A stretch of DNA of 64,000 nt. It comes from Cephalotus follicularis (lineage: Eukaryota; Streptophyta; Magnoliopsida; Oxalidales; Cephalotaceae). The position numbers were made by a program, and so were the translations under genes. Where the stretch lies: the NCBI GenBank assembly GCA_001972305.1, contig BDDD01001512.1, forward strand, positions 20,001 to 84,000. Reading direction: 5' to 3'. The notes under the pieces were generated by a model. It was not told the origin of the DNA, searched no databases, and worked only from the letters and a program-made list of their open reading frames with translations. The first letter of the stretch is position 1, and each line of letters starts with the position of its first letter. Positions 23,583-35,500 of this stretch are shown here, piece after piece.

Positions 23583-26500
23583 ATACATATTTGTATTATT
23601 ATATATAGTTACATAGTGATAACATTCACTATTGTAGGTAGTCCACAATTCTAATACAACTTTTCTAGGTTGTGAATTTTAATATCTTAGATTATTGAAG
23701 TATATTGTATGTTTTAAATTAAAATAAAAGTTTGAGAGTTGATCAGGTTTAAATTTATTATAGAATTTGGTTACCTATTATGATTTATGTCAAGAGAAAC
23801 CTTAGATTCCTTTTCATGATTCGTTCAATAGGAGTGAACCATGAATTGTCCAATTCGGACAGTTCTCGCATACGTACGTCCACCGTGGGATATATCGTGA
23901 TTTGCGTACATAGTTTTTTTCAAGAATGTTTTGGTTACACTCTTTATACATGTTCCTCGGATGCATAATTAAACCGATTAATTCAGTTTAATTCGTGTAT
24001 TTGAGGAACAGTGGGGAGATGCTGCCAAAATTTTCTTGGAGTGAACTATGCACGAAGGATAACGATATTGGTGGAGGTACGTAGTCGGGAATGGGATAGG
24101 GCCATACCTTTTAGAGTTAGGAGGTGAGATACACTTTTGGAGAATTCATTTTCAGAAAAGAATACCTGAATCTAGCAATCTTCTACCCTACTTGTAGAAA
24201 AAATGGCTGTGGACAGGTGTTGGATGCGTAGGCAGGTTGTTCGGGGGTTACTAATGGAGTAATTTAACAGGAGTGTGCTCGTTTTCCAAGATTTTGCATT
24301 TTCAAATGGAGAGTTTGTCTAGGATAGTAAAATAAAATGTCCTTGCAACCGTTGCAAGCTAAGGGCAGTTGGAACTCGATCTAAAGTGCGACTACATTTG
24401 TTGAAGAATGGTTTCACCTTTCATTATACGTTGTGGGATCAACATGGAGAAAGGAGGGAACGTCGCTAGAACCCTCGGGTCCGAGCAATCCTTTTGTTGA
24501 TCTCGTAATGGATGCTGGGGGGTTCGAGTTTTATACTCGTAAACATGACGTGGCAGTCGATGAACTTTCGAATCCCAATGCAAAGAAATTCTATGACCTG
24601 CTTAAGGATGCTGATGAACCATTGTGAAATGGCTGTAAAAAACACATCAAGCTGTCATTGACTCATGTATGTCAAGTCTAAGTATGGGATTTCTAACGAA
24701 GGGGCCGAGGAAATTCTTCAGATCGTTAAGAGCGGAATGCATGATGATGAGGATTTGCCGGAGTCTTATTACAAGCTAAAACAAATTATGAAGACATTGA
24801 TATTAGGCTACAAAAAGATAGACGCACGTGTCAATGATTGCATGTTGTATTACGGGGAGCACAAGTGTGCTACAGAGTGTCCAACTTGTAATCTTCCTAG
24901 ATGCAAACCTAATGATGGCGGAAAGAAAAAGAAACAAGTACCTTTACAAGGTTTTGCGTCACTTTCCAGTGGCACCAAGACTTTAGAGGTTGTTTCAATC
25001 AGATAAAACATCTACTGATATGAGGTGGCATAGTAAGAAGAGGAAGGATAATGACAATGACGAAGTTGGAATGGTACACCCGGTTGACGGTGAAGCTTGG
25101 AAGCAATTTGATATTACTTTTACATCTTTTGCTGCAGAGGTTGGCAATGTTGGAATATGATTAGCAACGGACAGGTTTTGTCCTTTTGGGGTTAGTAGTA
25201 GTATTTACTCTTACTGGCCTGTTTTTGTTTTCCCATACAATATTCCACCTTGGTTGTGTATGACGAAGTCATTCATGTTCTTGTCCTTGATTATACCAAG
25301 ACCGAAAAGCCCAAGGAAAGATACTGATGTGTTTCTGCGTCCACTTGTTGACAAGTTGAAGATGTTGTGGGAAACTGGAGTTGAAACCTACGATGCGTCG
25401 CGCAAGAAGAACTTTCAGATGAGAGCAGCTTTAATGTGGACGATTAGTGACTTTCCTGCCTATGGAATGCTATCAGGCCAGGGTACTCATGGTCATTTGG
25501 CATGTCTTTATTGCATGGGTCGGACTAAGGGTTTTAGATTGAAGCATAGTCGGAAATATTCGTAGTTTGACTATCATCGTCAATTTTTTCCCACAGACCA
25601 CCAATTTAGAAGAGACAATCAAAATTTCTTGAAGGGTCGACAGGTGACCGGGGTGGGTGTGGAGAGGTTATCAGGGGAAGAGTTAGTTGATCAACTCCCC
25701 GAGTTGAATGAAGTTGTGTTTGAAAAAGGTGTACCGAATAGTAAGCTTCCTGGGTTCGGGAGAGTACACAATTGGACTAAACGAAGTATCTTCTTCGAAA
25801 GTACAAGTCAAACACAAGTTGGACGTCATGCACATTGAGAAGAATGTAATTGAAAATATATTCGATACAGTCATGAATGTGAAGGGAAAGAAGAAGGACC
25901 ACCTACAAGCTCGACTTGATCTAAAAGAGATAAGAATAAGACCTGAATTGCATGCAGAAGAGGTGGATGATCGCTTTATATTGCCTCCAGCAAAATATTC
26001 ATTGAACAGTGAACAGATTAGACAAGTATGTAAATGGATGACAAAGATTAAGTTTCCTGATGGCTATGCCTCAAACATATCTCGGTGTGTGAATGTTTCA
26101 GAGTGTAAGGTTTCGGGTTTGAAGAGCCATGATTGCCATGTCTTCATGCAGAGGCTTCTTCCGATTGCATTTTCTGAGTTCTTGCCGGGAAATGTCATTG
26201 TCATATTGGCAGAGGTTAGTGAGTTTTTTCGGAATATATGCTCAACATCGAACAGTACTGCGAAGATGAATCTACTCCAGAGTAACATTTTTCAAACAAT
26301 TTGCAAAATGGAGAAGATATTTCCTCCATCATTTTTCGATTCGATGGAACATCCTCTCGTCCACGTAGATTACGAATCGAAAGTATGTGGACCGGTTCAG
26401 AATATGTGTATGTATCCAATTGAGAGGTACATTTACTTGTTATTTCTTTTTCTGAGAATGTTCATCTTTGTATTGTACTAATTACATATTTAATTGTAGA

Positions 26501-29500
26501 GAGTTGTACGATCTTAAGAAAATGGTTAAGAACAAAGCTCGTGTGGAAGGGTCGATTGCCGAGGCATACATTGTTCGCGAGTTGACAAATTTTTGTTCGT
26601 ATTATTTTGAACCTGATGTACCGACAAGATTGAATAGACCTGAGCGAAACTGCAATGGGGACGCTATTGCAAGTAAATGATTGTTATCCATATTTAGTCA
26701 TCCGGGTAAACCACTGGGACAGACAAAGAAAAGAGATATGACAGGCAGAGAGTATGACGCTGCATATTTGTACATCCTTTTGAACTGCGATGAAGTCAAT
26801 CCTCTGGTCGAGTAAGTATACATATATATTGTCCTAAGCTTGTACTTTATTAATACGAATTATCCAATTTGAATGTATCTCACTTATATTCTTTGTTGTA
26901 GTGAGTACAAACAACTAGTCATTGAATTAAATTCTAATATCACCCCCAAACAAATTGAAGAAGAACGCAATGCACACTTTATCAAGTGGTTTCAAGGCCG
27001 TGTGAGTAATGCACACTCTGTCAACAAAGCGTTTATCAGTTTCCTCAAGAGTAATTGTTGATTTTGATTTCTATATTCCATGTGTATAGGTTAAGAACGA
27101 CGAAGAACTTGATGCTTGTGTACGAAATTTAGCAAGTGGATTTGCTACGAAAGTAAGGTCGTGGCAGGGGTATGTCGTTAACGGGTAAAAGTTTCACACC
27201 AAAGATGCATCGAGGGGCTCAACAACTCAAAATTTGGGTGTCATGATCAAAGGGAACACTTGGAATGATAGTTGTCGTGACTTCTATGGAGCCTTGGTCG
27301 ACGTTGTAGAGTTTGATTTCTACGGAAAAGACAACAAAGTTGTTTTATTCAAGTGTGATTGAGTTGACACTTCGGATAGAGGTACTGGAGTTGATGAGTT
27401 TGGGATTGTTCGTTTGAACCCGAAAAAAGAACTGACTACGTACAAGCAATTCATGCTGGTAAGTCAAGTTGTCCAAGTGTTCTATGCACCCAGCGTTTCC
27501 AAGTATCGTGGGTTCAATGGGTGGGTAACTGTGATTAAAACGACACCCAGGAATGCTTATATCCTTACTAATTACAAAGAAGAAGATGACCACGATTTGG
27601 GTATGAATTTGACGTTGCAAGAAGATGTCGACAGTAGGCCACTACGATCATTTGCAGATAATGTAACTCTTGAAAGCGATGATTCCCTTCGAGGAGACGG
27701 GGAAGGGGAGGAGGTAGTATTGCCTCCAAATGTTCGAATAAGGGATCCGACATCAGATCATGACAACATGGATGATGAGAAAGATGAATGGGAAGAAGAG
27801 AATTCTGACACGGATGCGGAGGACGAAGTCTTAGAATATGATTCCGATAGTCAAGACGATATGGATATTGATAACACAGATTAAACTGTAAGCTAATAGT
27901 GTAGTATATGTAATAAAGGATGTTTGCAATAGTATTCTTAATCTTCTAATTTGGCATGACATTATAATTTAATAATATATAATAGACCCACTATATAGAA
28001 TTTGTATTGTTTTTAAATAGTGTGAGTTCTTGTAGAGATGCCACGTAGGATTACATGTTCATCTATTCTTGGAGCTTCCACCATAGCTTCAGGTATGACG
28101 CGTCCCAAGTCGGACAATATGGATTTAGACACACGGGAGCAGGATAACGATGTTCTTAGTGATAGTAAGGAAATTTATTATGTCACAATATTTCACCTTA
28201 AACTGTATTTCGTATTGTCTATTGTTTTTGTTATACTTTGTTAAACATATTTACAGTCAAACGTAACCATGTTTTTAAATCAGGCTCTCATCAGCGACGA
28301 ATGAGGGGAGCTAGTAGGTGAGTGGACTTGCCCCCACAGGGGACAGAGGATTCTCAGCTTGTTTGCCACATCAGTGCCAATGGGTAAGTAACAAGTAATT
28401 TCAGTACATTTTTTTAAAACTAACATATCATGTTGGTACTCATTTGTTTAATTGCAACTGCTTTGAGAACATGGATGTCAAGAACACTATAGCGGCCATT
28501 GTCAAGTCCAGAATACTGCACCCTTAGAGAACGTGGGGCCAGTAGCCTGATTCAGAAAAGGAATTATTCTGGAAGAAGCTACTAGTGAGTAAAACTGTTA
28601 CAGTTAACAATTAATATTATTGAAAATATTTTTATTTCCGTTGTTATTTGACATTGATATTTTGTAGGAAAACTTCCACTTTCTGCCATCTGATGCACAC
28701 AGCAGACCAGCATTTCACAGTTACGTGCAGGAGAATTACCCAAAGTGGATGCGTAACTTTAGAAATAAGTCAATGACCACTACTAGTGTTAGTCAGATGA
28801 ATCCTGAGTGCAAGAAGCATCACCCAACGGAGATACCAGAGTCAGTGTGGGCTCAAATGGTGGACATCCGGATGCCAGAGGATTTCCAGAAGAGGGCAAG
28901 AACAAATGCCACCAATAGGGCGAACGAATCACACACCACCTACACTGGCGGTAGCTACACGATGGTGAGGCAACTTAAGATTGGGGTAAGGAATACTGCA
29001 TCCTTGTAATTATAGTGATTAATAAACTTAATTTGTGTTTCAAACATCTCACGAAATAGCATTTGACTTGTAGGAGGCCAAGGAGAAAAAGATTGGGGAT
29101 GTATACTACAACACCCACCGGAGGGTGAAGGAGGGCATTCTTCCACCTCGTATTGTAGTGGAGAGGGTGGTGAGTCACAAATTAAAATGAATATGTCAAT
29201 TACCATTTGTATGTTAATTACTTAACTGATTAAACTTTTATTTTTTGTAGGAGAAGTACAAGGCTGTTGGTGGGTTAGGTACTGCGGAGAAGCCCTTCAA
29301 TGTCATGGCATGGACGGAGGTGACCGGAGGTACGCGGAAGGGCAATATCCGTGACTTCGACAACTACATGACTTCCACGAAGATGCTACCACAAGCAATT
29401 CGTACTCCATCAACAATGGGAAGTCAAACTCGCCCATTCACTTCACAGCCATCACAGACAGAACCTAGGACGGACGAGGACACAGACATCCGATATCAGA

Positions 29501-32500
29501 TCTCTTAGATTCAAACGACGTTGCAGGCTCAGATGCTTTAAATAAGTTAGCTGACTCAGATGGTTGCCAGTCAGTTTGCGTTGTCGTCGGGATGATCTAG
29601 ATCTGACCAGAGTACGTCGCGGAACCGGTACCACCCCTTCCAGTCATCTCCAGATTCGGACGATAGCGATTCTAAATCATAGTTTTGTTACAATTGTTGA
29701 TTTTGATATAGTTTATAACTATTTATTTGTAAAGCTATTACACTTTTTATAAGTATGATATGAAGTTGTATTGTTTTGTTACTTCAATGTTTTGTTGAGC
29801 ATTTATGGATTGAAATATGAAATGTTGTTATGGCTGGTGGAAAAAAATTGCAGGCTTTACATGGATGGGGAATAGATCTCGCAGATGTTCCTATCAGCAT
29901 ATCTGCATAATGGCGAGGGCATGTACCCTCGCCAAACCCTCGCAACATTGCAGAAGTTAACATGGCGAGGGGAACCGCGAGGTAGGCGTGCAGCCTGCGA
30001 GGGGCATCACCCTCGCCATACCCTCGCATATGCCGAGGGCATTCAACAGCAAGGGAATGGTACCCTCGCCAAGTCCTTGCAGTACCCTGGCGCCACAAGA
30101 TTGCGAGGCGAATGGCAAGGGTTGATTACCCTCGCCATGTCCTCGTGGTTGACTCAACCGCGAGGGGACAACGAGGGGATATGCCCTCGCCATTGACCCT
30201 TTTTTTGTAATGTCTTTGGCAACTCATTTTCATTGGCATATACATCGGTTGGACGTGAAAAATGCCTTCCTTCATGGTGATCTTCATGAAGATGTATATA
30301 CAGAGCAACCACTTGGGTTTGTTGCTAGGGGGGAGAAGGTTTGCAGGTTGCGAAAGGCTTTATATGGTCTAAAACAATCTCCTCGTGCTTGGTTTAGGAG
30401 ATTTAGTGATGTTGTGCTTAAGTTTGGCGTGAAACGGTGCAATGTTGATCACTCAATTTTCAGTATGTCCTCCTCACATGGATGTATCATTCTCTTTGTT
30501 TACATAGCTGATATTATTGTTACTGGAAGTGATGTTAAAGGCATATAACGACTCAAGCAGTTTTTGCAATGTGAGTTTAGTACTAAAGATTTGGGTCGCT
30601 TGCGTTATTTTTAGGGTATTGAGGTGGCGTATTCTGATGTTGGTATTGCTCTTTCACAGAGAAAGTATACTCTTGATATCTTAGGAGATGTAGGGCTTCA
30701 TGATAGTGAGCCTGTTGATACGCCTATGGTTCCCCGTGTGAAACTCGATAATGAACAAGGTGATCTTTTGCATGATCCTGAAAAATATCGACGATTAGTT
30801 GGTAAGTTGAATTATCTCACTATTACTCGTCCAGATATTTCTTTTGCTGTTAGTGTGGTTAGCTAGTTCATGAGTGCTCCTCGTACCCCTCATTGGTAGA
30901 CAGTTCTACAAATCATTAGGTATTTAAAAAGAGCTCCTCGTCAAGGTTTAGTATTCCGAGATCGAGGGCATCTTCATATATCTAGATACTCTAATCCAGA
31001 TGCATCGAAGGTTGTAGGATACTTAGATGCAGATTGGGCAGGATGTCCTATTGATCGTCATTTCATTTCAGGTTACTGTATTTTTCTTGGATGAAATCTT
31101 GTGTCATGGAAGAGCAAGAAGCAACCCATAGTTTCCGCTCTAGTGCTGAAGCAGAATATCGAGCGATGGCTAATGTCTCAGGAGAACTACAGTGGATCCG
31201 AATGTTGTTGGCTAAAATTGGATTGCCAATGCTAAGATCGTCAATCCATCATTGTGATAGCCAGTCAGCTATGCATATTGCCAATAATCCTGTCTTTCAT
31301 GAACGAACAAAGCATATTGAAGTGGATTATCATTTTGTTCGTGATAAAGTGAAATGTGGAGATATTCAGCTAGTTCATACACGATCTGAAGAACAGTTAG
31401 CTGATATTTTTACAAAGCCTATTCGTAGTGCTCGTATTTCATATATTTGTAATAAGTTAGGTTTGTTTGATATATATGCCCCAACTTGAGGGGGAGTGTT
31501 ATTTATAATTATTTATTTTAATTTACAAATTTGGGCCTAATATTAAGTTAAGCCCATATTACTGTGAATGCCTAACACTAACCTATATAAATAGTGGAAT
31601 TATCTCAATACAAAGTAAAAAAGATTATTATCTGATTTTAGAACCCATTCACGAAAAGGAAGAGAAGGAAGTGAATGGGCCCTCAGACAAACCTAGAAAA
31701 GGATAACAGAATGAAAAGGATCTTTAGTGTTTGGGTCAGTGTCGAAGCAAAAATTCAAAGAGGTTAAAGAAATTATCGAAGAAAAAGTGATCACAAAGGC
31801 AAGGAATGGATTGAAACAAGAAAGGTAGAAAGAAGGTAGTCACACTCTCTCTAATCCATTTTGCTATGTGCGCAAGTTTTGACATACCAAATTTAGCATT
31901 TCAATATTGCAGATATTTGATTGTATCTCTAATTTCCTTCACCTTGTCCCATGTCTAACTTGCTCCATCGCTGATAGAGATCAAATGAGAATGGATAAGA
32001 GGCTCGTGAGATATTGGGCATAAGGATAGGAGGCACAACAGCCTATTGCATTGGCACCCACTTAAATACCTAGGATGTCCCTCATGGTAATTGGACCCGA
32101 GACTCATGAGCCTACCACACAGCCGACAAGCTCGCCTTTACCACAAGGCTACCCAAAGGGTGGGCAATAACAATAAAATTCATTGTATTGGATGTCGATA
32201 GAACATTACATCTACAGTTCTAACTCTTGGAGAGATTATATGAAATTGAAAGGGATTTACCTGACAGACAGTGGTGAAAAAAATCCTGGTGTCCTCTCAT
32301 TTGAAGCAATAAAAAGTGTTCGTCCAGGTGGGACCCATTTTGTGATTCTGCCAAGAATAAATTCCGCACGTGTATCTCTGTCCAAATGAGGATGTAGGCT
32401 CCTTTCGGTCCCAAATCTGTCCTTCCTGGTTTTTATCTTATCACCTCGACGAACATGGATGGCATCATAATCGCCAAGCAGTGCCTTAATCTGCGGACAT

Positions 32501-35500
32501 AAAAGTAATCAGAGGCCACTTATTGTCTGCAATGGAAGTGCATCTCTCACTCAATTGCAATGGCAGAAGTTAAATCAAGTAAATCAGAATGTACAACATG
32601 AAGCAAGTAAAACCAGATTGTTTTCTTTTATATACAAAAAATTCCACCATAGGCTTCTTAGGTGTATAGTATTTCTCACAGAGCATAATATAATATACCT
32701 CACAAAGCATACAAAACAAGCCTTCAATGAAAAATCGTCAGTATGAACCAAACACTAATGCTACCAACAAGGTGAGGATGACTAGTATGAGAGGTTTTAA
32801 TCTGCATCAAGGCCTTTTTACCAAAACCTCGTAATGTATCTGTTTGCATTTTATGCATATAGCCATAGGTGTGACTTTTATAATTCACTTGATGACTAGA
32901 GGATATGGGTAAATAGAATAGTACATGCATTTTTACAAACCCTAAACTCAGAAATAGTTCAATAATTGATAAATGTTGATCTACCCAAACATGTAAGTTT
33001 CATTCCATTCAAACCTCTTGGACACCACTCATTAAAATTGACGTTTTTGTCTCGTCAAACTGCATTAGCTTTTACTTTGGCTCCCTCCCCACTTCCTCCA
33101 GCTCCCTTCAAGTATTTCTGCAAAGCAGTTCCAACTCCAATAATCAATAACTTCAATAGGCAGTCCTATATCTTATTACCCGCCGAGATCTTTCCAAATT
33201 TCTAAAGATATGCTAGTTGCTGACACTATCTTTCCTTGTGTGTTGCTCATCTACTTTAACCAAACTAATTTTTAATTTCAAATCAGCATGTTGCTCCTTC
33301 GCTGGTAAACAATTTTCTGTTTGTTTATTTTCTAAGGATCCACGCAAGCTACATAGTACGTATTCAAACTCGAACATGTTTCATATCTCAAACCCCTCCC
33401 TTCCATGTAAACCATATTTGTTTCCTTACCTGTTAATATGTCTGAATTATTTTATAATTTAGGCTGAAATAAAATTTTGGTTATTGAAGCCATCTTTTTC
33501 AGCATTTGCCAAATTGTCAATTTGGGCCCCACACAGATGTATTGATTCAGACATTTCAGTTAAAGTCTCATTTCAACGTAGACCTTTTTAGGTCAAGGTC
33601 TTGAACTCAAGTTGATGGCACAAGGGTAACAATACCTTTAGTCAACATGAAAATATTGAAAAAAGTAAAAGTAAAAAACATGTGAATGACTTGAAATATT
33701 AGGTGTTTAACACGATGACTTTTCAAGTTTAACTCTCACAGAGAGAAGCATACATGTTAAGCGATGGACATATGACACTTAAGGCTTGAAATTGAACTAC
33801 CCAAATCATGATTTTAGTCATCAGGGTTATTAAACAGTTACCAAGAGGAGTACACAGATACGAATCTATAAAAATGGTAACTTGGACCTGCTTGGAGGAT
33901 CAAAACCAGCTTATGATTTCATTTGTAAACTATAAACTTATTCACAGTTTATAACCATGTCATACACCAAGCGTATAAAGAAGAAACATGGGTCATGTTC
34001 CCTGCCCATATCCAGGTCTAAGTCATTTGAAAGGAAAGAGAATTGATATGCTGATTACCATATAATCCTAGTGTGTAGACTCTAATCAGGAAAAATAAAG
34101 TTCTAGCAATATCTCATTTTGCATATGAAGCAAAATACTTATGGAGAAAAAGCTTTAGAACCCAGAACCAAGTTATTTCATTCATATACAAGCAAATTAG
34201 CAGTGGCATGGTTGATCAAGTTTTGATAAGAAGTAACACAACTACAAAGTAAATTGGCAAAACTTAAGAGTTTTATATATTACACACCTTGTCTGCTGCA
34301 TCCCGTAATTTGCTTGCTGCCATAGAAGGTAGAAATGAATATGGCAACATTATAGCACTATGGTTGTTTCTATCCCTGCATTCCATAAACCTGAATGGCT
34401 ATCATGATTAGTACCTATGCAATAGATAGAAAAGTTCAAAATTTTTTTTTTTTTTTTTTTTGGAACAATTGGGTAGTATATATCTAAACAACTCAAATAC
34501 AAGAAACATGGTTCAACCTGTTTACAAAAAGACAGGTGAGCCCCGTGACCATGATAAGCAAATGCATCACAGCCTGCTTACAAGTAGCCATGATAGGCAA
34601 GTGCATCACAGCGCAAATGAAAAAACTATAGAAAAAAATTTTAACAAAAGGAAATTCATATTTATCTATAGAAGTCAATAAAAAAATGAAATTTAACTCA
34701 AAACATAATCTTCAATGACTCATCCAAGTCAGAATTATTAGCCGAACACACACCACAAGAGTCACTTATCCTGACCTGCAGTGCCCATGACACTTTCAGC
34801 CAACATTAACTTGGCTAAAACACGTGTGGAAAAGAGGTGTTGGGACAAGTTCTACAGCAAAAAAATATAGGGTAGACCAAAGCAAATATCCAGCGATATC
34901 ACCAACTTTTCCAAGTGCTTTGAAAGCTGAAACTCTCCCCGAATTTTTAAATTAAGGGCATACAAAAAAGTTTAATTTATAAATTCAGAAAATATGTATA
35001 CATGTATCCGAAGAGAACTGCAACTACTGAAGAAATTGACTACAGCAGTTAATACTATTGAACTCCCAAGTTTGACAAGAAAAGGAAAGGAAAAGCCAAC
35101 ATAACATTTAAAGATAGATTACCATGAAAGAGGGCTTGCTGTTCGGTTTATGAGCAAGAGATTTGAATAGTGACTGTTCTCTTTGAGATCAACCCTGCTA
35201 ATTCCTTCAACATGAGCAACCCCTCTATGTCCCAATTTCATACTTGTTGATAGTACATGATACCACATTTTTGAATTGTCTAAAATAACAGGTACAGTTT
35301 CAGATATGAGATCCATGTCATACAACATATCCATGGAACAAGAGCTCGCAGCCCACCTAAAAATGAGATAGAAATGATTATAGATTATTCAGTTATTTTT
35401 ATTCTGAATAACTATACATGTATATACACTAATAAAAGACAAAAGCAAACAATGCCTCACATTCAAAGTCGAGTGATCAACTTATAATAATTCCACAGAT

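Larger units (their letters stand above)
23269..30212 (+). mobile_element. CACTA (En/Spm-type) DNA transposon nested in copia RT
   Basis: The left terminus is CACTATAAAAAAAAAGGGGC and the right terminus, reverse-complemented, is CATTACAAAAAAAGGGTC, an imperfect terminal inverted repeat. The 3-bp flanks are TCC (23266-23268) and TCT (30213-30215), as expected for CACTA elements with one change. Removing the insert joins the copia RT frame cleanly (RILVS to LATHFHWHIH). Both ends carry subterminal GCGAGGGC/GCCCTCGC repeats. Inside are two gene remnants: a TNP2/TNPD-type transposase and a TNPA-like protein with a plant Transposase_24-type region. The length of about 6.9 kb fits a formerly autonomous element. 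Confidence 0.88.
17499..31640 (+). mobile_element. short-LTR Ty1/copia element with two nested insertions
   Basis: LTRs of 144 bp lie at 17499-17642 and 31497-31640 (TG...CA on the left, TG...TA on the right), with about 11 differences by eye. The 5-bp target duplication GAACC is at 17494-17498 and 31641-31645. A tRNA-Met primer-binding site (CGGTATCAGAG) starts at 17643, and a polypurine tract (TTGAGGGGGAG) sits just before the right LTR. Subtracting the nested gypsy solo LTR (20433-22825) and the CACTA element (23269-30212) leaves about 4.8 kb, normal for Ale/Ivana-type copia elements. Gene order is gag, protease, integrase, RT, RNase H, as in Ty1/copia. Every domain carries stops or frameshifts. 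Confidence 0.92.
15809..32260 (-). other. intron 5 of the O-fucosyltransferase-like gene, about 16.5 kb
   Basis: The donor AG|GTAAAT (32,260-32,259) and acceptor TTGCAG (15,809-15,810) bound an intron made almost entirely of transposon sequence: copia remnants, a complete copia locus with two elements nested in it, and a SINE-like piece. The other four introns are 238 bp to 1.8 kb. Splicing phase is preserved (two bases of a codon before, one after), so the gene may still be expressed. Confidence 0.88.

Noticed and set aside
33060..33205. Minus-frame peptide with an LLIIGVGTALQKYLKG-like text in intron 4
   Set aside because: Short, stopped on both sides and not matching a family I know; probably chance or an unrecognisable old fragment.
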